A DNA stretch of 64,000 nucleotides from Albugo candida (Eukaryota > Oomycota > Peronosporomycetes > Albuginales > Albuginaceae): positions 124,001-188,000 of the forward strand of contig CAJNAR010000163.1 in the NCBI GenBank assembly GCA_905220665.1, in the 5' to 3' direction. Of this stretch, positions 31,501-40,644 are shown piece by piece (positions within the stretch are counted from its first letter, which is position 1; every line of letters begins with the position of its first letter). The translations under genes were made by a program, and so were the position numbers. The notes under the pieces were generated by a model that worked only from the letters and a program-made list of their open reading frames with translations, searched no databases and was not told the DNA's origin.

Positions 31501-33664
31501 CGTGTGAGGCCTCCAGCTTTCTAATTGATAGACATGTGAGCCACTTCCTTTTACAGAAGAGAAATAATTGCTGCAGTGTGGTGGCAGTGCTTGGTAGCAC
31601 GCCGGCATCCTTCCTTTGTTGCTGTGCCTGGTACTGTTTCTGTAGGAAAAGCAAATGAGGCACTTCAAGCTGTGAAAGCCTGTGTCGATAAAGCTTGCTG
31701 ATCTTAAAGCATCGTCGTTCTTCATCCCAAGATGCTACTGCTTGTGAGTAGAGCACATCCCAAAGACAGCTATGTCTCGATTGAGATGGCATTTCGATTC
31801 TTGCGCGGGTATCTATCGCCAGGCTTTGATTTTGACGAATCTCTTGTACTATGATCAAGACTTGGAAAGACTGCAGCATGAAAGACTGCCACAGCATCCC
31901 GTGGTAGATAGAATGACTTACGGGATCAATGTACACAAGCAGCTGGGGAAGTATGTCGTCCTGTGTTTGGATATTCAGGTTTCTCAGATTGCCATTAGAC
32001 AGCTTTTTCTGCTCTGACCACGAAAAGGCCTCACGCTTCTCATTAGTTCTCTGCATGGAAAGTGTGAGTATTAATTGCTCCATGTTGTCTGCTGCATAAC
32101 GTTTTGCTCCATGACTTAGTAAAAGCCTCAATATCATGATACAAGTGTCGCCAATCGCTTGCTCAGCTTCTCCTTGAACCAAAAAGCGAGTCAGACATCG
32201 AAATACTTCGGATAAAGGTGTAAATTGTATTTTTTCGAATGAGCTTCCATTCGGTAAGGCTCCAGCCCACAGCAACACTTCTGTGATGGCCAAAAGGCTG
32301 GCAGAGTATCCCTTCAAACAGAGCTTGAAACCGCATCGAATTGTAAAAGTCAATGGAGATAAGGATTGCTTGATATATTGATCCGGTTTCTTCTCTTTAT
32401 CTAATGATTTCCAAGACTTGATGGAAGGTTTAGACGAGACTTCCGAGACTATGAACGTGTTTGTGTGGAAAGACATCACAGCATTCACATTCGCCCCGAA
32501 CGATATGAGAATCTTAACAAGCTCGACCTGGCCGTGATGTATTGCCAAATGCAGTAGCGTCAATCCGTCGTGATCGACAATCTGTACGGCTTCAGGACAG
32601 CGTTCAGCCAGCACTTTTGCAACTTCAATATGGCACGATCGCAGTAGACTCCAATGCAAAGCAGTCCGACCAGCATGATCTTGTACCAAAATAAGACTAC
32701 AATCATGGTCCGAATCACTCTGATCTCCCAATATTAGCAAACACGCACTAAGAGATCCACGCATAGCAGCATAATGGAGAGCAGTGCAACCCGAGGTATC
32801 CCTTTGATCTATAAAGCGTCTTTGATCTGACACTTTCTCGAGTAAATACACAAGAATAGAAGATTGGTTTCTCTCACAGGCTTCATGAAGTCCTGTTCGC
32901 TGAAGATACTTCAATTGGATCCTGCATCCTTTTCCAAGTACACGCTCACCATATGTCTGAATTAACAGCTTGAGACGTGAAACATTCCCAGAACGAAAGC
33001 AATCCCAAACACCTCCTCTGGTCTTCCAGTCCAACATCGCGATATTCCGGCCTTCATTATCTCGCACTTGGAATAGTGACACCCAATTCTCACAAACTAA
33101 TGCAAGCATTGTATCTGCTGTGAGAGAATACTGCTTCCAGACCGCTTGTGATTCAATTGAGCCTATTTTTCGTCCAATTCGTGTCATACATGTGAAAATA
33201 TGGTGAAAAGGTGTCGCTCCTTGTGCGTCCTGCATATGCAATTGAATCCGTGCATCCTTACGACGCAAAAGATACTCGATCAATTTGAACTGTCTGTGGA
33301 TAACAGCGTGATGCAAAGCTAATCGGCCGCCGACATCTCTATGGAGCACACAGACTGTAGAAATAGCACTACTTCGATGCTTTTGGCAATAAGAACGATC
33401 ACACAGTAATTCTTTAAGCTTTTTACGGTCAATAACACTACTCATTGCTGCGTAATGATACATCGTATACTGAAAATCATATTCGATTCCGCTCTGATTA
33501 TAAATCCATTCCTTTGCGCTCAGCATCGATTTCAAAGAGAATATCGACTCAGCCTCAAAATTGCTTGTTTCGGTATCGCATTTAATCAATTGACGTCTCC
33601 AATGCTTGAAACGAGACCACAAACAAGCAAATATTTGCTCACTACCTTGCCGGTCGGCTTGCAT
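28544..33664 (-). CDS. Large ankyrin-repeat protein
   Basis: A single 1706-aa open frame, convergent with the lipase gene and ending 127 bp from it. Ankyrin repeats cluster at about residues 70-400, with GRLALHHAVIHRQFKLIEYL, GCTALHYAAMRGSLSACLLI, GRTALHWSLLRSCHIEVAKV and GLTLLHLAIHHGQVELVKIL. A weaker pair occurs near residues 1310-1380 (TILHRVATYSNRSHFQRIV; GNTPIVYAMASGWLYNACVL). The long middle region is helical and Leu/Cys-rich with no domain I recognise; the C-terminus is basic with several Trp residues. There is no transmembrane segment or signal peptide. A scaffold role is likely but unproven. The frame being open over 5.1 kb and having no introns supports it as a real gene. Confidence 0.85.
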   Translation of the reverse strand: MQADRQGSEQIFACLWSRFKHWRRQLIKCDTETSNFEAESIFSLKSMLSAKEWIYNQSGIEYDFQYTMYHYAAMSSVIDRKKLKELLCDRSYCQKHRSSAISTVCVLHRDVGGRLALHHAVIHRQFKLIEYLLRRKDARIQLHMQDAQGATPFHHIFTCMTRIGRKIGSIESQAVWKQYSLTADTMLALVCENWVSLFQVRDNEGRNIAMLDWKTRGGVWDCFRSGNVSRLKLLIQTYGERVLGKGCRIQLKYLQRTGLHEACERNQSSILVYLLEKVSDQRRFIDQRDTSGCTALHYAAMRGSLSACLLILGDQSDSDHDCSLILVQDHAGRTALHWSLLRSCHIEVAKVLAERCPEAVQIVDHDGLTLLHLAIHHGQVELVKILISFGANVNAVMSFHTNTFIVSEVSSKPSIKSWKSLDKEKKPDQYIKQSLSPLTFTIRCGFKLCLKGYSASLLAITEVLLWAGALPNGSSFEKIQFTPLSEVFRCLTRFLVQGEAEQAIGDTCIMILRLLLSHGAKRYAADNMEQLILTLSMQRTNEKREAFSWSEQKKLSNGNLRNLNIQTQDDILPQLLVYIDPVSHSIYHGMLWQSFMLQSFQVLIIVQEIRQNQSLAIDTRARIEMPSQSRHSCLWDVLYSQAVASWDEERRCFKISKLYRHRLSQLEVPHLLFLQKQYQAQQQRKDAGVLPSTATTLQQLFLFCKRKWLTCLSIRKLEASHDRRKLVQVLLGLRQLLAYENSAQAENIRWSCCERTQLAVILISFDTACWLSTSNSIGILDILWELVVERLRKLKTENLLVLDRVLSNCPNVIGTAESELYARRWLCRLQACVEASECGENERTWMLSAQSILYACAWNFSRPFIEQTINLFLQVTHDAANSSHESSVLDVITGDCTLNGHNAIGWVGLHYRWDLLSLMLGYARGSISIRCCSRLLGVMARLSSCHEINARMATSFDWVAHLDDAGALYMNDHVPTLLKSSEECLRAACTSIIQQDSLILFDYLFDKVWLRNIAHFRAYADGYCVDAHAISFVGHLIQCNANRVLGRCIELAQDVSDEPYSQWFTEALLNCDSKENCFTISQQFGFWKLKRQLIEYFNSVVSEKSSLSSNILDLSKEQCSLPSSLPGFFHLLMSLHASCRRNSTILQPTDKKERRESRQVHLESLQGSLQIVSALDLDTHLEAFQLQGWLHIDRIEVSCLARLIQTAIRNGSVKVLNWLVQHTEHTDLALAKFTPGDAQLLWTAVLQHDSLLYAEMTEKLLCHGLPLGRIHGDGSDITILHRVATYSNRSHFQRIVKLLKMRKHLDWNVLDAMGNTPIVYAMASGWLYNACVLCAVESVRLEAEYEGQSAVYYSCHLLPNCVWRYIFQQLLMDKRHHAYLQCEVEDCGCKGFEVASSSATEQAQCGACEHAQSHHTILPFPPWYLDQCDSYRCPFTTYQRITAPLERDHVRLSDENLLQIAAHRFGDIFAEFKLTLPKRSSKEGSETHCCIAPFENGTPNAKAVKRHGEKHRSHRSIMSKVRRWSGKIFLQGNLTKEAGWSVPIEDESKIHSRVLSSARADLSMLHPASCRCQQSTMCINKGTWMYYCISRWLRRMCLNPRSTFLTREVAFHLWRSNDLTMENLASPLSPSTSMKINWCIDKWQHVERNASFRQWKRSILSNKRLQEQTVGVAESLTNELSQSRLRRLQKCQRLVERSMHECTLTT

Positions 33665-34190
33665 TGTAACAACTGGAAGGTGCAGCTATAATTAATCCAA
33701 ATTCAGTATGGAGGCCTCCCGCTAAAAGAAATAGGCTGCAAGCGGATTTGGGTCAGAAATTTTCCGAAAAGTCTCAACGCAGCCTGAGATAGAGCCGATT
33801 AAAAGGCGGGTGCAGCGATAGAGCGACAGCTTGAATGACAAGCTGGAGCTACTGGGCGGTCTGTAAGTGTGAGGTCTGCATTCAACGTGTGGAGCTTTGC
33901 CGGTAATTTAGACACATTTTCACATCACGTACCAAGAATCAGTGATAGTTTGGACAAAGAGATTGTCAGATTGCCAGAGATCCTTCATCCAGGTACATTG
34001 GCTTGGATGCAAGTCTTGCCAGAAAAAAACAATCATATGAAAGCATACTGAATAGGAGGATCGCGTACCCGTTGATGCAATATGGAACACAAATGAGCGA
34101 CCAAACAACAATTCATTCAAGCTAGATAACATCCACTGGTCGATAATACAGTGTTGATGATGTTGGACCAAACTTCGTGGTCGCGTGTCG
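33665..34190. other. Intergenic, no gene seen
   Basis: Spacer between the minus-strand ankyrin gene start and the minus-strand RBM25 3' end; only short ORFs. Confidence 0.45.
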
Positions 34191-36480
34191 CTACATAGAC
34201 GCTCGAATGGATTCGAATATCAGCTTCCGCCACATTAATTTCACAAAAACGTCAGCGTCGTCTTCCAGTACAAGTTGTAGTTCCTCCAGAATCGACTCGG
34301 GCAAAGCATGACTCGACAATTTTTTCGTAATGAATTCCATCATTGCCGGTTCTGATTCGCCAAGATACACCACGATCTTTTTGCAAATCCATGGACCCAT
34401 CTTGCTTTCCACAATCGAACACTACGTACAACCGGGTAAGAACTTGTACGAATTCTCCAAGAAAATCACTCACTCTATCAACAATAGCCCAATCGATTGG
34501 ATACTTGAAAAGCTCTTCTTTCTCTGTTGGGATTTGCTGGATCAAACGCCGTAGTTCCTGACATCCAGAGTGTCAAGCCCAATCCACCTTGGAATTGTGC
34601 CACTTACGCTTTTCGATGAGCCTTCTCCAACTACTGATGAGGCCGGGGCTCCCTCGTCGTCTGAGTAATCAATAGGGACAAGAGCGCGTACTGGTTTGCT
34701 TTCAGTCTCCTCTTCGACCTTGAAAATCGGAGTGTTGACGCTATGTAACGAACGTCAATCACACAGCACAGAATGATGTTTCCATCATCTTACGTGGTGG
34801 ATTTTTCTTTCTTCACGCTGGCAGCTTGCATTTTGAGCCCAAGAACGAATTTTGGCTGATTCTTCAGAGAAATGCATGATTTGGCTCCGTTTCCTGAGGC
34901 ATCAGCGCGCTTGCGTCTGACGTAGCCTTCTTCGCTTTCATCACTGCTGGTACTACGATATCGACGTCGATGTTTACGAGCCCGTCCGCCTTCTCGACTC
35001 TTACTGTGAGAGTAATCACCCTTACTTGTGCTTTTGCTTCGTGAACGACTACGACGATGCCGACGAGAACGCTCACGAGATCTCGACCGTGAACGAACAC
35101 GACGTCTCCGATCTCGGTCGCTGTCACGATCTCGATGACGTCTCTCATTACGTTCTACCGAGGACCTTGTTTTTCGTGACTCACTTTGCACCACTTCCGC
35201 CTTTATCACAATCGGTGCTGGAGTAATTTTTTCTTCCTTTTTTATTTGTGGTTTGATTGGCTCTGTTACGCGTGTGACCACTTTCTTCGACTGACTTTGT
35301 CCTTGGCTCTTGTTTGCCTTTGCTTTAGCAAACTCCTCAGCCGCCTTCTTTTTCTTCTCCTCTTCTTCCTTTTCAAGACGTATTTGCTCGCGCACGGCAT
35401 TTCTCCGTTTGGCATCCAGTTCACGTTCACGGTGTTCTTGAGCCAAACGGAACTTCTCAATCTCACTCATGATCATTTCCCCACGAACTTTTTCCTGAAT
35501 GATTGACAACTTCATTCTCATACTCTCAGCAAAGACACAGTAGAACAATTCTTACGCCGGTCAGAGAATGTGAATCGCTCCCATTTTGCTGGTCAACTTC
35601 TCCGATACTACTCCTTTCATGTGTCTGTAGCGCATTCGGCGCACCGTCACGAGACTGTATCAAATTTCCCCATGAAGAAACATCATTTTGATGCCCACCG
35701 TAGAGCCCACTCCGATCTTGAAAATACGCTTCCAAGACTCTTCTGACCTCTCCATCCAGCATCTCTTCATCTTTTTTCATTCTCTCCGTCATCGCTGCTT
35801 CATAATCTTCCAGTTTTGTTTTCGTGGAAGCATCCACATTAACAATAATCTGCTTCGAATCCACAGAGAAACCATTCAGCAGCCTCAATGCTCGAAGGAC
35901 GTCACGAGCGCCTGCAAACACACAAAATCCAAATCCTTTCGGCTTTCCTGTCACCGGATCGGTAGTTCGTTTCCAGGATAAAACGTGACCGCATTTCTGA
36001 TAAGTACGTTTTGTCAGCCAAAAGCAGCAAACAAAATTAGTACCGAACCTCCAGTAAAGTTCGGACGTAATTATCATGTAAATCCGTAGGCAATTTGCCC
36101 ACAAATACGCTCAATGGACCAGTTTCCGGAAGTATTACAGACGGTACGACATTATCAAGTGTTCCTGGAGCCACTCCTGATACAGGATTATGCATTCCGA
36201 AACCTCCAAATGGTAATGGAAATCTTGCGCCGTTCATTGTTGCGGGCTGGAAGAAAGGCATTCCGGAAGAAACAACTACTTTCGATAATTTTGATGATAT
36301 TGAGCTCCTGTGGGGAGGAGGAGACAGCAAACCTGGTAGAGACGGTGGTGCTGTTGCATCTGCGTGCTTTGATTCAATCGTTTTCGCGTTGGATGTTTCC
36401 GTTTGTGACATCGTTTGCGAAATGATTGCAACGGCAACCTCAACAGCTTTTTTCCTTTTTGAAAGTAAAGTTTTGACCAA
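34191..36480 (-). CDS. RBM25: RBM25-type splicing factor (RRM, RS/RE-rich, PWI)
   Basis: Six exons (36480-36049, 35996-35556, 35494-34794, 34740-34608, 34557-34474, 34421-34191) give 673 aa in phase; introns are 52, 61, 53, 50 and 52 nt. Order of domains: Pro-rich N-terminus; RRM with RNP2 LSVFVGKLPTD and RNP1-like KGFGFCVF; a coiled, Glu/Lys/Arg-rich stretch (EKFRLAQEHRERELDAKRRN); an Arg/Ser/Asp region (DRDRRRRVRSRSRSRERSRR); a conserved linker KPVRALVPIDY; and a C-terminal PWI domain (FKYPIDWAIVD ... MGPWICKKIVVYLGESEPAM ... LMWRKLIFE). RBM25 associates with U1 snRNP and tunes alternative splice-site choice. A downstream start at 36411 is also possible. Individual short exons here would each look like unrelated small ORFs. 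Confidence 0.93.
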
Positions 36481-36543
36481 TCGGTGCTGGTGATATTAGT
36501 GTGTTACACGCTAAACGAGGTAATATATGATCATTACATAGGA

Positions 36544-36950
36544 TCAAGCGAATCGATTCATTGCCTGCGCAAGCATTATGTCCTGCAAGTACTCAAAGTC
36601 ATATAAAAGGGAGCTTCGATTTGCGACAATACGCATACCTTTTTCGACAGTCCATTGCAGTCATGCGTCGTCAAGGTGACGAGAACGCGGTTATACACAT
36701 TAAACCATTCCGGATGATGATTTATTTTCTCTGCGACGAGTGCGCTGCGATTCATGAATCCCCATGCTTCGTTAAAGTCTTTGAATAGAAACGTCCTGTG
36801 TATTGCATCACGTGACGTGTTGAGAGACCAAGACGTCAGCTGTGCGATAGTTTGCTCTATTTCTGCATCCGTCAATCGCACAGATTTCGTAGAGATTCGA
36901 CGCACGAGCACGCGCGTGACATTGAAGGATCGATGCTTCTGGCGAAGCAT
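36544..36950 (-). CDS. Pterin-4a-carbinolamine dehydratase
   Basis: Two exons (36950-36639, 36582-36544; 56-nt intron) encode 116 aa. The catalytic block [20 protein letters not shown] carries the family's paired histidines and the HPEW motif; the second exon supplies [12 protein letters not shown], the usual C-terminal helix. The enzyme dehydrates 4a-hydroxytetrahydrobiopterin after aromatic amino-acid hydroxylation. The N-terminus, rich in Arg, Ser and Lys without acids ([20 protein letters not shown]), resembles a mitochondrial targeting peptide. An open extension to 37031 overlaps the stop codon of the upstream AC19 gene and is unlikely. The gap to AC19 is only 80 bp. Confidence 0.9.
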
Positions 36951-37030
36951 GTTGCGAATACTGATTGGATAAAATACAAAATTAAGCAAATCTATTGAGT
37001 AAAATGAAGCAAATTGTCTCGAAATTGGCA

Positions 37031-37540
37031 TTACAATTCTCGCGAAAAAGCACTTAGCTCTTTCCAGTACAATTCATTCAAATGAGACGATAATTTATAC
37101 AAGTCTTGCAGTCCTTCCCGAAGCATCTCATCGCTCGAAACGTCTACGTCGTAATATCTCATCAGGATGGCTGCAGAGTGTACTAAACCACATCAAACCT
37201 TTTTGCGTTTGCAGTCGTAAATGCATTTTTGGCTCGGAAGGATGTGGAATCGTATAGCCACAAAATTCCACTTGAGGGCTACGAAATACAGTCAACAAAA
37301 TTGGTAAAATGTAAATCCCACTTCCACTCACTTTCTCATCAATATATAACGCAGTGCATTGCCTAATGTATGGTCTTCGTCGTGAAATACATACGTCTTT
37401 GACGCTTCCGATGTCGTGGAATAAACGTCGAGCTTCTTGGGTGCTTCCGCCATTGATGCTTTTGGTTTAAGGATTGGCTGAAATCCAGTAATAAATTCGT
37501 TCTGATTGGCTAACTTTTCTAAATGCAGATTAACAGCCAA
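37031..37540 (-). CDS. RPAC2: RNA polymerase I and III subunit AC19 (RPAC2)
   Basis: Three exons (37540-37332, 37278-37199, 37143-37031; introns 53 and 55 nt) give 133 aa, or 104 aa from an internal Met at 37453. The RpoA-like dimerisation fold is shown by [19 protein letters not shown], then [20 protein letters not shown] and the C-terminal helix [19 protein letters not shown]19 pairs with AC40 to form the alpha-like heterodimer that nucleates assembly of polymerases I and III. An early apparent acceptor (CTCTGCAG) would give a 28-nt intron; the next AG, 27 bases on, gives a normal 55-nt intron and a better family match. Confidence 0.92.
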
Positions 37541-37570
37541 TCATGACAACGAACTGACTATCCGAAGACA
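37541..37570. promoter_or_regulatory. Extremely short head-to-head spacer
   Basis: Only 30 bp lies between the farthest possible AC19 start and the kinase start (117 bp if AC19 starts at 37453). Transcription of one gene must begin inside, or use a promoter overlapping, the other. Confidence 0.45.
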
Positions 37571-40087
37571 ATGCGTCTGAATCCATGGGAATCGCTTTCT
37601 CAAACGCAGCAAAGTGAACATGATGCACCTTCCATGCGGCTGAATGGCCTTTTAGATCAAAAACTTTTCATGTTTGCTGATAAAAAACACAAAAATAACA
37701 TAAAAGTACCGGAAACGTACGTAATTTCCTCTTTGATTGAAACAGCGTCTCCATCGATTCGGAGCGGAGCTCTTGCGTCCGACAACGACGCTGAAGACCT
37801 CTCCTCAGAGCACAACCTCTTTACACCGACAAGAAACGTTTTTGTGAGTGACTCCTCATCGTTGGACAGCTCTGAAAGCACAAAGAGTGAGAATTCTCAG
37901 CTGTTTGTACCTCCGCGTATGGAGCATTTTCACTCGAAAAACACATCCAGCTCGAATGATTTTTACGTGTGGGAGAATCCTTCGTATCTGGTCAAGAATC
38001 TCGATACCGGGGAGTCGTATCACGTCGATGAAATGGATCATTTTTACAGTCTCGCTTCATTGGACGCAGTCTCTCGTCAAGCTCATTTGTGCGAGAGCAA
38101 TTGGGGGCAGAAAAATGACGCGAGTTTAGATTCTGCATCAGATAAACAGGAGGAGTGTTGTAGTGTTGGGCAAGAAAGAGACACCTCTCCGGAAAAAGAA
38201 GAAGAAGTATCGTACCCGTTCTATCTCCTTTCACTCTATACGGCAGATGAGACCACCGAATTCGAAATTGAAGAACTTATTGAAGAGGATGGATTCGTAC
38301 CAGCATTACGTGCACGAAGTCATCGGTACTGCGGAGAGACGGAAGTGGCCCAAGGAATGCGCTGTCAACAACCGGATTGTCGAGTATGGCACTCACGAGC
38401 TTCTGGGTTCTGTCCGACACACGAGATAGCTGCGAAAGAAGAAGAAGACTCACGTGCACAGACGCTGTATCTGATCCCAAAGGGAGCACGAGCTGATTTC
38501 GTGAAAATTAGCGGTCACGGATTCGCGTACGACGTCTCCAATCGATTGTATACTGTATACGCAATCGAAATGCGATGTCCGCAGTCGGGAGCAAATTGGG
38601 TGATTTATCGACGCTATCAGGAATTCAAAGCTCTGTATAGCTGCCTTCGACCTATGGGATTACGCATTCCAACTTTACCACCAAAAAAACTCCTTGGCTC
38701 TTTTGAGCCTGATTTCATCGCGAAACGGCAAGAAAGCCTGACGGAATGGCTCAAGTCTCTATTATCGTACGACCGTGTGGATGATTGTACAAAAAATCCG
38801 CATCTGATCGATCAAGTTCGCAAATTTCTCACTTTCAAAGCCGATCAGCCGCCTCTATTGCTCAGTAGTAATCCTCCACGTCAATCTCGGTTATTTGGTA
38901 TGTCCGTCACTGTGGTGTATGATGACTCGAAAGAGTCTCAGGACGGATCGATAAAGCAGCAAGTTACTTTGCAAGATTTCAAGATGCTTCAAGTTATCGG
39001 TCGAGGGTCCTTTGGAATCGTTGTGTTGGTGGGGCATCGAGATACGAAAAAGCTGTATGCAATGAAAATATTATCAAAGGAGAATATTATGAAGAGGAAG
39101 CAGGTCGAACATACACGAACAGAACGGCGAGTTTTGGGGTATACAAAGCATCCGTTTATTGTTGGGCTGCATTATGCATTTCAAACGCCGAGGAGGCTGT
39201 ACTTTGTGCTTGATTACTGCCCTGGAGGTGAGCTGTTTTATCATTTGTCCAGGATGAAAAAACTTCCCGAACACATGGCGTGTTTCTACGCTGCTCAGAT
39301 CACGTTGGCATTGGAGCATTTGCATGCTGCAGGAGTCGTGTATCGTGATCTCAAGCCTGAGAATATCCTACTCACAAAAGAAGGGAATGTTAAATTGGCT
39401 GATTTTGGCTTGGCGAAAGAAGGCATCCATGATGGAGTTTATGGGACAAACTCACTATGCGGTACGCCTGAGTACCTTCCACCGGAAATCTTGGATCGGA
39501 TGGGACACGGAACCGCGGTCGATTGGTGGAATCTTGGGATGGTTTTGTATGAGATGTTGACTGGACTTCCACCATGGTATACCAACGATCGTAAAAAGCT
39601 TTTCGAAAGGCTTCGCTCGGCTCGTCTCCAGTTCCCTCCGTACGTTTCGCGACAGGCTGAAAGTCTTATCCGACAGCTTCTCAATAGAAATCCAAAAGAG
39701 CGACTTGGAGCTAATGGGTGTAGTGAGGTAAAAAATCATCCGTTTTTCGAAGATATTGACTGGGAAAAACTCCTTCGTAAAGAAATTCAGCCTCCATTCC
39801 GGCCGTGTCATACGGCAATGAATGACGGCGAGGCTCCTCTCAATTTCGATTCTGAATTCACACGACTTCCTCTACCCAGCGCAGACCCAAGTACGTATGC
39901 ACATGATACTTTTGAAGGCGAAGACAAGTGTCAAGACAATATGACTTCCAAAAACGATAGTACGGCTCATAGAATTTTATCGCTTCAATCCGATCCGAAT
40001 ACTTTTGCAGGATTTACGTACGAAAATCCAAGCTTACTCGAGTCCATCACGAATTCCTTTGGCTGTGAAGAAAAGCCTCCCAAATGA
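37571..40087 (+). CDS. AGC-family Ser/Thr kinase with PX domain, SGK-like
   Basis: Intronless, 838 aa. Residues 1-245 are acidic and disordered. Residues 264-285 hold a Cys/His element (CQQPDCRVWHSRASGFCPTH) like those of the zinc-finger protein at 58805-59572. PX domain about 311-423, with the RRYQEF phosphoinositide-binding motif. Kinase domain about 470-727: GRGSFG loop, catalytic Lys in YAMKI (499), YRDLKPEN (Asp593), DFG (611-613), activation segment SLCGTPEYLPPE with a phosphorylatable Ser near 628. The AGC C-terminal tail ends with the hydrophobic motif FAGFTY (812-817). All catalytic residues are present. The order PX-kinase-hydrophobic motif matches SGK3, so lipid-dependent recruitment to endosomes and activation by PDK1/TORC2-type kinases is expected by family. 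Confidence 0.92.
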   Translation: MRLNPWESLSQTQQSEHDAPSMRLNGLLDQKLFMFADKKHKNNIKVPETYVISSLIETASPSIRSGALASDNDAEDLSSEHNLFTPTRNVFVSDSSSLDSSESTKSENSQLFVPPRMEHFHSKNTSSSNDFYVWENPSYLVKNLDTGESYHVDEMDHFYSLASLDAVSRQAHLCESNWGQKNDASLDSASDKQEECCSVGQERDTSPEKEEEVSYPFYLLSLYTADETTEFEIEELIEEDGFVPALRARSHRYCGETEVAQGMRCQQPDCRVWHSRASGFCPTHEIAAKEEEDSRAQTLYLIPKGARADFVKISGHGFAYDVSNRLYTVYAIEMRCPQSGANWVIYRRYQEFKALYSCLRPMGLRIPTLPPKKLLGSFEPDFIAKRQESLTEWLKSLLSYDRVDDCTKNPHLIDQVRKFLTFKADQPPLLLSSNPPRQSRLFGMSVTVVYDDSKESQDGSIKQQVTLQDFKMLQVIGRGSFGIVVLVGHRDTKKLYAMKILSKENIMKRKQVEHTRTERRVLGYTKHPFIVGLHYAFQTPRRLYFVLDYCPGGELFYHLSRMKKLPEHMACFYAAQITLALEHLHAAGVVYRDLKPENILLTKEGNVKLADFGLAKEGIHDGVYGTNSLCGTPEYLPPEILDRMGHGTAVDWWNLGMVLYEMLTGLPPWYTNDRKKLFERLRSARLQFPPYVSRQAESLIRQLLNRNPKERLGANGCSEVKNHPFFEDIDWEKLLRKEIQPPFRPCHTAMNDGEAPLNFDSEFTRLPLPSADPSTYAHDTFEGEDKCQDNMTSKNDSTAHRILSLQSDPNTFAGFTYENPSLLESITNSFGCEEKPPK

Positions 40088-40644
40088 ATTGGCTATTGAG
40101 TATGAATCTCCATCTATCAGCATACATGTGCTGCTATCTTGTGACTCAGTCTTATGGAATTGGAAAAGAGCATACTTACCAGTTTGGCTTACAATTTGTG
40201 ACCATTGACGGCAGTTTGCAAATGACGAGAATTTGCGCTTTCTCAACGCAACTGTCGTGGCAGCGGAGGCGATCAATTAGAGTTGTAGCTTTTTCGTAGA
40301 CATTACTGATTTATATCGGATCTTGTGCAATTGTATAGCGTTATGTATAGAATTTTGGCTGCAAAGCAACTTGAATAAAAGTATCGTGTTTGGATCGAGC
40401 TAACGGCTGTATACTATATATAAGACAAATGCATTATCTGACTTACGATGGCAATTAAGTCATTCTGACGGCAAACTGATGAGTATCACAATATACTCCG
40501 CTCCATCTATCCGAATGGACCATCGACATCAAAGTGAGGGAGCTTTTCGGCAGTAAAAGAGCTTATGTATCGCACGATATGGTCTGCTGATTCAGACCAA
40601 TGAATGGTTGAAAGACTTGCCGAAAAAACCAATCACAAAAACGA
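40088..40644. other. Intergenic, no gene seen
   Basis: About 560 bp between two plus-strand genes, containing the 3' UTR of the kinase and the promoter of the ankyrin-TPR gene. Short ORFs only. Confidence 0.45.

Noticed and set aside
37171..37198. 28-nt intron in AC19
   Set aside because: Too short for any verified intron here; the next AG gives 55 nt and a better C-terminal match.
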